From the NCBI RefSeq assembly GCF_001667775.1, contig NZ_LZJI01000199.1:1-36880 (forward strand): a stretch of 36,880 nt of DNA, written 5' to 3'. The notes under the pieces are model-generated. The model saw only the letters and a program-made list of their open reading frames with translations, was not told the origin of the DNA and ran no database searches. Positions 23,547 through 30,056 of the stretch are shown in pieces. Both the position numbers and the translations under genes were made by a program. Origin of the DNA: Mycobacterium sp. E1747. GTDB taxonomy: Bacteria; Actinomycetota; Actinomycetes; Mycobacteriales; Mycobacteriaceae. The stretch's first letter is position 1. Every line of letters starts with the position of its first letter.

Positions 23547-24691
23547 GGGCGCGCCACAGCGAGGACCCCGGACAGCACCCGCCGGGCGATCTCGAGTTCG
23601 GCTTCGTCCAGCGACGCCCGCGCGGTCAGCCGCAGCCGGGACGTCCCGGCCGGCACCGTCGGGGGCCGGAAGCAGCCCACTCTCACGCCGGCGTCCAGGC
23701 AGGCCGTCGCGGCGGCCAGGGCCACCTCCGGTTCTCCTAGGATCACCGACACCACCGCCGACTGGGGGGCGTCGGGAACGTCGCACACCTCAGCCAAGGT
23801 GCGGGCGTGCCGCAACACCGCCTCGGGTCGCCACGGCTCGGCGCGCAGCACGGTCAGCGCGGCGCGCGCGGCGCCCACCGCGGCGGGCGCCAGGCCGGTG
23901 TCGAAGATGAACGTCCGCGCCGCATCGATCAGGTGGGCCCGCACTGCCGCCGGCCCGAGCACCGCGCCGCCCTGACTGCCCAGCGCCTTGGACAGGGTCG
24001 TGGTCATCACCACGTCGGGCGCACCTGCCAGCCCGAGCTCGTGCAGCAGCCCGCGCCCGCCGCCGCGCACTCCCAGGCCGTGGGCCTCGTCGACGATCAG
24101 CAGCGCGCGATGGCGGCGGCAGGCCTCGTGCAGCTCGGGCAGCGGCGCCAACACGCCGTCGGCGCTGAACACCGACTCGGTGATGACGACGGCGCGCTCC
24201 TCGTCGCGGGCGGCGAGGGCGGCCTCCACCGCGTCGACGTCGCGGTGCGGCGTCACCACCACCCGGGCCCGGGACAGCCGGCAGGCGTCGACCAGGGACG
24301 CGTGGGAGAGGGCATCGGACACCAGCAGCGAACCCCGGCCCGACAGGCCGACGACGGCGCCGAGGTTGGCCGCATATCCCGACGAGAACAGCAGGCCCGA
24401 CGCGGCGCCGACGTACTCGGCGAGCTCGGACTCGAGTTGCTGGTGCAGGTCGGTGTCGCCGGTGACCAGCCGGGAACCGGTTGCCCCGGCGCCCCACATG
24501 CGCAGCGCGGCGACGCCGCCCTCGATCACGTCGGGGTGTTGGGACAGGCCCAGATAGTCGTTGGACGCCAGATCGAGCTCGGTGGCGACGGCCGGGCGGG
24601 GCCGCAACGAGCGACGCAGCCCGGCCTCGCGGCGCTGCTTCTCCACCGCGTCCAACCAGGCCAGTGGCGATGCCTCGATCGGTGTTTTCAT
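23543..24691 (-). CDS. bioF: 8-amino-7-oxononanoate synthase
   Basis: PLP enzyme of the alpha-oxoamine synthase family that condenses pimeloyl thioester with alanine. The 382-residue protein shows LASNDYLGLS (41-50), GAGATGSRLVTGD (67-79), the cofactor-stacking DALSHASLVDAC, VDEAHGLGVRGGGRG with Asp201 and His204, and Schiff-base Lys235 in TTTLSKALGSQGG. ATG 24691 is four bases from the bioA stop and has a weak AGGG site. Collinear with bioF1 (Rv1569). Confidence 0.96.
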   Translation of the reverse strand: MKTPIEASPLAWLDAVEKQRREAGLRRSLRPRPAVATELDLASNDYLGLSQHPDVIEGGVAALRMWGAGATGSRLVTGDTDLHQQLESELAEYVGAASGLLFSSGYAANLGAVVGLSGRGSLLVSDALSHASLVDACRLSRARVVVTPHRDVDAVEAALAARDEERAVVITESVFSADGVLAPLPELHEACRRHRALLIVDEAHGLGVRGGGRGLLHELGLAGAPDVVMTTTLSKALGSQGGAVLGPAAVRAHLIDAARTFIFDTGLAPAAVGAARAALTVLRAEPWRPEAVLRHARTLAEVCDVPDAPQSAVVSVILGEPEVALAAATACLDAGVRVGCFRPPTVPAGTSRLRLTARASLDEAELEIARRVLSGVLAVARP

Positions 24692-24695
24692 CGCC

Positions 24696-26012
24696 CTAAA
24701 GACTACGAGAGCCAACGAGGCGCGCGACCTCGACCATCGCCGAGGCGATCTGGGCGATCTCGGCCGGCGGGCAGATGTAGGGCGGCATCGCATAGACGAG
24801 GTTGCGGAACGGGCGCAGCCACACACCGCGTTCCATTGCCGCCGGGGTGGCGACGGCCAGGTCGACCGCGTGGGCGCACTCGATGACGCCGATCGCGCCG
24901 CACACCCGCACGTCGGTCACGCCCGGCAGCTCGCGGGCGGGTTCGAGCCCGGCCGCCAGCCCGGCGGCGATCTCGCCGACCCGCGCGCGCCAGTCCTGTT
25001 CGAGCAGCAGCTCGACGCTGGCCACCGACACCGCGCAGGCCAGCGGATTGGCCATGAAGGTAGGCCCGTGCATCAGCGCGCCGGCCTCGCCTGCGCTGAT
25101 GGTGTGCGCGATCTCGGTGCTGCACAGGGTGGCCGCCAGGGTGACGTACCCGCCGGTCAACGCCTTGCCCACGCACATGATGTCCGGGCTCACCCCGGCG
25201 TGGTCGGCGGCGAACAGTTCGCCGGTGCGGCCGAAGCCGGTGGCGATCTCGTCGAAAATCAGCAGCACGTCGTGCCGGCGGCAGAGCTCGCGCAGGTCGC
25301 GCAGGTAGCCGGGGTCGTGGAAGCGCATCCCGCCCGCGCCCTGCACCACCGGTTCGACGATGACGGCCGCCAGTTCGCCGGCGTGCTGCGCCAGTTGGCG
25401 CTCGAACGTCGCGGTGTAGCCGGGGTCGTAGTCGCGGGGGACCTGCGGGGCGAAAACTTGGCGGGCCAGGATGTCGGTCCACAGCGAGTGCATGCCGCCG
25501 TCGGGATCGCAGACGCTCATCGGCGTGAAGGTGTCGCCGTGGTAGCCGCCCCGCCATGTCATCAGCCGGTGCTTGTCGGGCCGGCCCCGGCTGCGCCAGT
25601 ACTGCAGCGCCATCTTGATTGCGACCTCGACGGACACCGAACCGGAATCGCTGAAGAACACGGTGTCCAGGCCGGGCGGCGTGATGTCCACCAGCAGTCG
25701 CGCCAGCCGGGCGGCCGGTTCGTGGGTGAGGCCGCCGAACATGACGTGGTTCATGACGCCCAGCTGCGCGGTCAGCGCCGCGTCCAGCACCGGGTGGCCG
25801 TGCCCGTGGATCGCGGTCCACCACGAGCTCATCGCGTCGAGCGCCTCGATCGGCTCGCCGTCGCGGATCAGCGTCAGCATGGCGCCCCGCGCGGCGATCG
25901 CGACCACCGGCGCGACGGCCTCGCTGCCGATGGTGCTGTACGGGTGCCACAGATGCGCAGCGTCGATCGCGCTGATCTGCTCGGGGGTCAACCCGGCCCT
26001 CGCCGCAGGCAT
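24696..26012 (-). CDS. bioA: Adenosylmethionine-8-amino-7-oxononanoate aminotransferase
   Basis: PLP transaminase that uses S-adenosylmethionine as amino donor to form diaminopelargonate. With the start at ATG 26012 (438 residues) the residues fall at the same numbers as in the M. tuberculosis enzyme: Trp64-Trp65, Tyr157 in GGYHGD, Asp254 in IFDEIATGFGRTG and Schiff-base Lys283 in CVGKALTGG. This agreement decides against the 18-codon-longer ATG at 26066, which would leave only 8 bases to the divergent gene. No ribosome-binding site precedes 26012; a TACCCT -10-like hexamer 8 bases ahead suggests a leaderless transcript. First gene of bioA-bioF-bioD-2H. Confidence 0.96.
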   Translation of the reverse strand: MPAARAGLTPEQISAIDAAHLWHPYSTIGSEAVAPVVAIAARGAMLTLIRDGEPIEALDAMSSWWTAIHGHGHPVLDAALTAQLGVMNHVMFGGLTHEPAARLARLLVDITPPGLDTVFFSDSGSVSVEVAIKMALQYWRSRGRPDKHRLMTWRGGYHGDTFTPMSVCDPDGGMHSLWTDILARQVFAPQVPRDYDPGYTATFERQLAQHAGELAAVIVEPVVQGAGGMRFHDPGYLRDLRELCRRHDVLLIFDEIATGFGRTGELFAADHAGVSPDIMCVGKALTGGYVTLAATLCSTEIAHTISAGEAGALMHGPTFMANPLACAVSVASVELLLEQDWRARVGEIAAGLAAGLEPARELPGVTDVRVCGAIGVIECAHAVDLAVATPAAMERGVWLRPFRNLVYAMPPYICPPAEIAQIASAMVEVARLVGSRSL

Positions 26013-26020
26013 AGTGATCG

Positions 26021-26026
26021 AGGGTA
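26021..26026 (-). promoter_or_regulatory. Possible -10 box for a leaderless bioA transcript
   Basis: On the minus strand the hexamer TACCCT fits the actinobacterial TANNNT -10 pattern and ends 8 bases before the A of the bioA ATG (26012). That spacing would place the transcription start on the start codon. Leaderless mRNAs are common in mycobacteria and no ribosome-binding site is present here. Confidence 0.35.
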
Positions 26027-26074
26027 AAGCAGCCAAGTCGCACAACGGCCGCCCATCGGGGAGCATGGGGTCCG

Positions 26075-26527
26075 ATGGCTACGCCGAACACGCCCGGTAG
26101 ACCCGCCGCGGGTAATCCCCCGACGGCGACGACGAATATCTTGCTGGCCAATTACGACGACGAAGCGCCACGGGTGATCCGGGTGCGGCTGGCGCCGTGG
26201 GACGTCGCCTGCACCGTCGCGCTGCTGGCCCTGCTCGTCGTCCTGGCCACCGCGACGGCGTGGCCGGACCGCCTCTTCGGCTTCCTCGAGCACGTGTGCG
26301 CGGACGAGACGTGCGGGCCGGTGCCGTTCGGGGTCGACTACTACATCCGACCGATCGTGTGGGGCGGTATCGGGGCTGCGATCGCCGCCGCGGTCCTCGG
26401 CCCAATCGTGTCGCTCCTGAAGGGCTGGTACATGTCCTTCTGGCCGGTGTTGGCCCTCGCGCTGGTCATGCTCAGCGCCCTCGTCGGCTCGCTGCTGACG
26501 GTTTTCAGCGAACGTTTTTGGGCGTAG
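26075..26527 (+). CDS. Three-helix membrane protein of unknown function
   Basis: A 150-residue protein, the counterpart of Rv1567c, with a polar 40-residue N-terminus (MATPNTPGRPAAGNPPTAT) and three hydrophobic helices: VACTVALLALLVVLATATAW, VWGGIGAAIAAAVLGPIVSL and FWPVLALALVMLSALVGSLL. A loop between helices 1 and 2 holds two cysteines (VCADETCGP) that could form a disulfide outside the membrane. It is divergent from bioA and lies upstream of the structured region before ripD. No family function is known to me. Confidence 0.75.
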   Translation: MATPNTPGRPAAGNPPTATTNILLANYDDEAPRVIRVRLAPWDVACTVALLALLVVLATATAWPDRLFGFLEHVCADETCGPVPFGVDYYIRPIVWGGIGAAIAAAVLGPIVSLLKGWYMSFWPVLALALVMLSALVGSLLTVFSERFWA

Positions 26528-26580
26528 TCGCGCCGGCGCCCCGCTCGGTCGACGCTCGCCCGGCTGAGACCGAAATCACA

Positions 26581-26609
26581 ACTGCGCACCCAAATTTGGG
26601 ACGCGCAGT
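26581..26609. repeat. Strong inverted repeat downstream of the three-helix membrane gene
   Basis: Outer arms ACTGCGC (26581-26587) and GCGCAGT (26603-26609) are exact reverse complements and enclose the 12-base perfect palindrome CCCAAATTTGGG (26589-26600). It lies 54 bases after the stop of the membrane gene. It could be a terminator hairpin without a U-tract, or a binding site for a dimeric regulator. Sequence cannot separate these uses. Confidence 0.65.
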
Positions 26610-26639
26610 CACCGTCCGGTCACGTTACGACAAAAAATC

Positions 26640-26720
26640 CCGCCGGGCCCTGGCGGCTGATAACTTCTGTTGTCAGAGTTGCTGCAGTGACTGATGTGAA
26701 ACAGGACCACTGTTCACATC
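26640..26720 (+). other. Three consecutive potential RNA hairpins upstream of ripD
   Basis: Read as plus-strand RNA: first stem CCGCC/GGCGG (26640-26656, 7-base loop). Directly adjoining is CTGATAAC/GTTGTCAG (26657-26676), eight pairs with one G-U and a UUCU loop. Third is GATGTGAA-A-CAG paired to CTGTTCACATC (26693-26720), eleven pairs with one bulged A and a 5-base loop. Known riboswitch cores (ydaO c-di-AMP, cobalamin, M-box) are not recognisable. A structured 5' leader or a small RNA are both possible. Confidence 0.45.
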
Positions 26721-26839
26721 CGCAAGTGTCATGCAGCGGCGTTCGGTCCCAACGTGGAGGCTGTCGCCCAGTCATGGATCGGCGGCGGACGCGTGAGGTC
26801 ACCGCGCTGAGGCCAGTGAGCCCCTGAGAGGCCAAGACA

Positions 26840-27778
26840 ATGAAACGCATCTACGCCTTCGCGGTCGGATTGGCGCTGTTTGCCGCACCGATGGCCGCTC
26901 CCGTGATCGCTTCCGCGGACCCCGGCGTGCGGCCGATGGACTACCAGCAGGCCGCCGACGTGGTGATCGCGCGCGGGCTGTCGCAGCGGGGTGTGCCGTT
27001 CTCCTGGGCCGGCGGCGGCATCAACGGACCCTCACGCGGCACCGGGACGGGCATCAACACCGTCGGCTTCGACGCTTCGGGTCTGATGCAGTACGCCTAC
27101 GCCGGCGCCGGAATCAAGCTGCCGCGCTCGTCCGGAGCGATCTACCGGGTCGGCCAGAAGGTGCTGCCCCAGCAGGCGCAAAAGGGCGACATGATCTTCT
27201 ACGGCCCCGAAGGCACGCAGAGCGTCGCGATGTATCTGGGCAACAACCAGATGCTCGAGGTGGGCGACGTCGTCCAGGTGTCGCCGGTGCGCGCCAACGG
27301 CATGGCTCCTTATCTGGTCCGGGTCCTCGGGGTCCAGCCGGCGCCGGTCCAGCAGCTGCCGCAGCAGCTGCCGCAGCAGCAAGCCCCGCTGCAGCAGTCA
27401 CCGACGCAGCAGTCACCGACGCAGCAAGCTCCGACGCAGCAAACCCCGCTGCAGCAACCGCCGCTGCAGCAAGCCCCGGTGCAGCAACTGCCGACGCAAC
27501 AGGCGCCGGCGCAGCAGGCGCCGTTGCAGCAGCAGTCGGGCCAGCTCCCGGTGCAGCAGGCGCCGGTCCAGCAGCTGCCCACGCAGCAGGCTCCGGTCCA
27601 GCAGGTCCCCACCCAGCAGGTCCCCACGCAGCAGGCTCCGCTGCAGCGGGTCCCGGTGCAGCAGGCGCCGGTCCAGCAGCTGCCCACGCAGCAACTTCCG
27701 GTGCCGCAGGCCCCGGTGCAGCTGCTGCCGCCGCAGCAATCACCGTTCCTTCCGCCGGCCGCAGGCACCGCCCGGTAA
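26840..27778 (+). CDS. ripD: RipD-like non-catalytic NlpC/P60 peptidoglycan-binding protein
   Basis: Exported cell-wall protein of 312 residues, matching Rv1566c (RipD). A signal peptide covers residues 1-26 (cleavage after ASA). An NlpC/P60 domain spans about 36-165. The catalytic Cys is Ala79 (GFDASGLMQYAYAG) and the catalytic His is Ser128 (TQSVAMYLG), while Glu140 remains. The domain should therefore bind but not cut peptidoglycan, as reported for RipD. From about residue 168 the chain is a tandem Pro/Gln-rich tail. The tail makes this protein clearly longer than the roughly 230-residue H37Rv protein. The start ATG 26840 follows GAGAGG by 8 bases. Confidence 0.9.
   Translation: MKRIYAFAVGLALFAAPMAAPVIASADPGVRPMDYQQAADVVIARGLSQRGVPFSWAGGGINGPSRGTGTGINTVGFDASGLMQYAYAGAGIKLPRSSGAIYRVGQKVLPQQAQKGDMIFYGPEGTQSVAMYLGNNQMLEVGDVVQVSPVRANGMAPYLVRVLGVQPAPVQQLPQQLPQQQAPLQQSPTQQSPTQQAPTQQTPLQQPPLQQAPVQQLPTQQAPAQQAPLQQQSGQLPVQQAPVQQLPTQQAPVQQVPTQQVPTQQAPLQRVPVQQAPVQQLPTQQLPVPQAPVQLLPPQQSPFLPPAAGTAR
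27341..27740 (+). repeat. In-frame P-x-Q-Q pentapeptide repeat tract of ripD
   Basis: About 400 bases of degenerate 15-base units encode pentapeptides of the form [A/L/S/V]-P-[V/L/T]-Q-Q (QQAPVQQLPTQQAPVQQV and so on), roughly 25 copies. Longer near-identical blocks recur, for example the unit reading QQAPVQQLPTQQ appears at least three times, which points to recent duplication or slippage. Reading frame is kept throughout. Confidence 0.9.
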
Positions 27779-27808
27779 TCTCCCCGGGCTGCTGGGGACG
27801 CTCGAACG

Positions 27809-27846
27809 CCGCCACCTGCTCCTGAACGGGGTTGGGTGGCGGTTTT
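27809..27846 (+). terminator. Intrinsic terminator after ripD
   Basis: A perfect 8-base stem, CCGCCACC (27809-27816) and GGTGGCGG (27835-27842), with an 18-base loop is followed at once by TTTT (27843-27846). It lies 30 bases after the ripD stop and 20 bases before the acyltransferase start. This is the clearest U-tract terminator in the window. Confidence 0.62.
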
Positions 27847-27849
27847 CGG

Positions 27850-27855
27850 TAAATT
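27850..27855 (+). promoter_or_regulatory. Possible -10 box for the acyltransferase gene
   Basis: TAAATT fits TANNNT and lies 11 bases before the ATG at 27867, directly after the putative ripD terminator. It would give a very short leader of about 4-5 bases, which fits the lack of a ribosome-binding site at that ATG. Confidence 0.35.
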
Positions 27856-27866
27856 AGCGGTCGATC

Positions 27867-30023
27867 ATGCCGACCCTGTCCCCGTCTCCCCGACCGGTCG
27901 CGACCGCGGAACCGGTCGGTACGGCGGCGCGCAACCCGGGGTTCTACCGCTATGACCTCGACGGCCTGCGCGGCATCGCGATCGCGCTGGTGGCCGTCTT
28001 CCACGTCTGGTTCGGTCGGGTTTCCGGTGGCGTCGACGTGTTCCTCGCGCTGTCCGGATTCTTCTTCGGCGGCAAGATCATTCGCGCGGCGCTGAATCCG
28101 GCCGCCACCCTGTCGCCGGTGGCGGAGGTGTTCCGGCTCGTGCGCCGCCTGGTGCCCGCCCTGGTCGTGGTGCTGGCCGGCTGCGCCGTGCTGACCATCC
28201 TGGTGCAACCGGAGACTCGCTGGGAGACATTCGCCGACCAAAGCCTCGCCAGCCTGGGCTACCACCAGAACTGGGAGCTGGCCAACTCCGCGTCGGACTA
28301 CCTGCGCGCGGGCGAGGCCGTCAGCCCCCTGCAGCACATCTGGTCCATGTCGGTGCAGGGCCAGTTCTACGTCGGCTTCCTGTTGTTGATCGCCGCGTGC
28401 GCGCACCTGTTCGGGCGTCCGTTGGGGCCTCGGTTGCGCACCCTGTTCCTGGTGCTGCTGACGGCACTGACGGTGGCGTCGTTCGTCTACGCGATCGTGG
28501 CGCACCAGGACGATCAGGCGGCCGCCTACTACGACAGCTTCGCGCGCGGCTGGGAGTTGCTACTCGGCGCTCTGGTCGGTGCGGTGGTGCCGGCCATCCG
28601 CTGGCCGATGTGGGTGCGAACGGTCGTGGCCACCCTGGCGCTCGCGGCGATCGTCTCGTGCGGGGCGCTGATCGACGGCGTGAAGGAGTTTCCTGGTCCG
28701 TGGGCCCTGGTCCCCGTCGGGGCCACCATGCTGATGATCCTGGCGGGCGCCAACCTGCAGGGCGACCCCGCCGCCGGCGACCGGCTGCCGCTGCCCAACC
28801 GCTTGCTGGCGGCCGGGCCGCTGGTCGCGCTTGGCGCGATCGCGTATTCCCTCTACCTGTGGCACTGGCCGCTGCTCATCTTCTGGCTGTCGTTCAGTGG
28901 GCACCGGCACGCCAACTTCGTCGAAGGCGCCGCGGTGCTGGTCGTCTCGGGGTTGTTGGCCTACCTGACCACCCGGCTCGTCGAGGACCCCCTGCGCTAC
29001 CGGACCGCCGGGAAGTCACCCGCGCCCGCACCCGCGTGGCTGGCCCGCCTGCCCCGGCCCACGATGGCGTTGGGGACGGCGATCGTGCTGCTCGGCGTCA
29101 CGCTCACTGCGACGTCGTTCACGTGGCGCCAGCACGTCACCGTCCTGCGGGCCGCGGGCAAGGAGCTCAGCGTGCTCAACCCGCAGGACTATCCCGGGGC
29201 GCGCGCCCTGACCGAACGGGTGCGGGTGCCCGCGTTGCCGATGCGCCCCAGCGTGCTGGAGGTCAAAGAGGATTTGCCGGTCTCCACCCGCGACGGCTGC
29301 ATCAGTGACTTCGTCAACCCGGCGGTGGTCGCGTGCACCTACGGCGACGTCGCCGGCGCCCGCACGATCGCGCTGGCGGGCGGGTCCCACGCCGAACACT
29401 GGCTGCCCGCACTGGACCTGCTCGGCAAGATGCATCACTTCAAGGTGGTGACCTACCTCAAGATGGGCTGCCCGCTGTCCACCGAGGAAGTCCCGTTGAT
29501 CATGGGCAACAACGCCGCCTACCCGCAGTGCCGGGAGTGGGTGGAGCAGACGATGGACAGGGTGATCGCCGACCGTCCCGACTACGTGTTCACCACCACG
29601 ACCCGGCCGTGGAACATCAAGCCCGGCGACGTGATGCCGGCGACCTACATCGGAATCTGGCAGCGGTTCTCGGACAACAACATTCCGATACTCGGCATGC
29701 GAGACACCCCATGGCTGGTCAAGAACGGCCAGCCGTTCGACCCGGCGGATTGCCTGGCCAAGAAGGGCGGCACCCCCCAGTCGTGCGCGATCAAGCGTTC
29801 CGACGCGTTGTCCGACCGCAATCAGACCCTCGACTTCGTCACACAATTCCCGCTGCTGAAGGTGCTCGACATGTCCGACGCGATCTGCCGCGCCGACGTG
29901 TGCCGGCCGGTCGAGGGAAACGTGCTGATCTACCACGGCGCCCACCACCTCACCCCCACTTACGTGCGGACCATGGTGGGCGAATTGGGCCGCCAGATCG
30001 CCGCCAACACCGGTTGGTGGTGA
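27867..30023 (+). CDS. OafA-type membrane acyltransferase with SGNH domain
   Basis: A 718-residue protein, equivalent to Rv1565c. The N-terminal acyltransferase-3 domain (about 28-430, ten or so helices) opens with YRYDLDGLRGIAIALVAVFH, whose Arg-His pair is typical. The usual WSLxVEEQFY motif reads WSMSVQGQFY, and the domain ends with WHWPLLIF and EDPLRY. The C-terminal extracytoplasmic SGNH-like domain (about 470-718) has AGGSHAEHW in place of GDSH, so the nucleophile Ser is present but the Asp is Gly, and ends with the His-rich GAHHLTPTYVRTM. Such proteins move acyl groups onto envelope glycans or lipids; the target here is unknown. Confidence 0.88.
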   Translation: MPTLSPSPRPVATAEPVGTAARNPGFYRYDLDGLRGIAIALVAVFHVWFGRVSGGVDVFLALSGFFFGGKIIRAALNPAATLSPVAEVFRLVRRLVPALVVVLAGCAVLTILVQPETRWETFADQSLASLGYHQNWELANSASDYLRAGEAVSPLQHIWSMSVQGQFYVGFLLLIAACAHLFGRPLGPRLRTLFLVLLTALTVASFVYAIVAHQDDQAAAYYDSFARGWELLLGALVGAVVPAIRWPMWVRTVVATLALAAIVSCGALIDGVKEFPGPWALVPVGATMLMILAGANLQGDPAAGDRLPLPNRLLAAGPLVALGAIAYSLYLWHWPLLIFWLSFSGHRHANFVEGAAVLVVSGLLAYLTTRLVEDPLRYRTAGKSPAPAPAWLARLPRPTMALGTAIVLLGVTLTATSFTWRQHVTVLRAAGKELSVLNPQDYPGARALTERVRVPALPMRPSVLEVKEDLPVSTRDGCISDFVNPAVVACTYGDVAGARTIALAGGSHAEHWLPALDLLGKMHHFKVVTYLKMGCPLSTEEVPLIMGNNAAYPQCREWVEQTMDRVIADRPDYVFTTTTRPWNIKPGDVMPATYIGIWQRFSDNNIPILGMRDTPWLVKNGQPFDPADCLAKKGGTPQSCAIKRSDALSDRNQTLDFVTQFPLLKVLDMSDAICRADVCRPVEGNVLIYHGAHHLTPTYVRTMVGELGRQIAANTGWW

Positions 30024-30056
30024 CGCGCCCGGGGCCCCACGCGCGGATAAGGTCAG

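Larger units (their letters stand above)
26528..26839. other. 312-base non-coding interval before ripD
   Basis: No protein-coding frame is convincing here. The stretch is dominated by inverted repeats at 26581-26609, 26640-26656, 26657-26676 and 26693-26720, described separately. A small palindrome GTGA-GG-TCAC lies at 26793-26802. The ripD ribosome-binding site (GAGAGG) lies at 26826-26831. Local base content is richer in A and T than flanking genes, especially around 26615-26680. Promoters for ripD are therefore expected here. Confidence 0.7.

Noticed and set aside
26695..26718. TGTGA and TCACA considered as a CRP site
   Set aside because: The half-sites are 14 bases apart instead of about 6 and are better explained as part of an eleven-pair hairpin.
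26528..26839. ydaO-type c-di-AMP riboswitch before a cell-wall hydrolase gene
   Set aside because: These switches occur before actinobacterial Rpf and NlpC/P60 genes, but the conserved core sequences cannot be found here.
27341..27740. Tandem repeats considered as a CRISPR array or minisatellite
   Set aside because: Units are in frame, lack unique spacers and encode a continuous P-x-Q-Q tail of a secreted protein.
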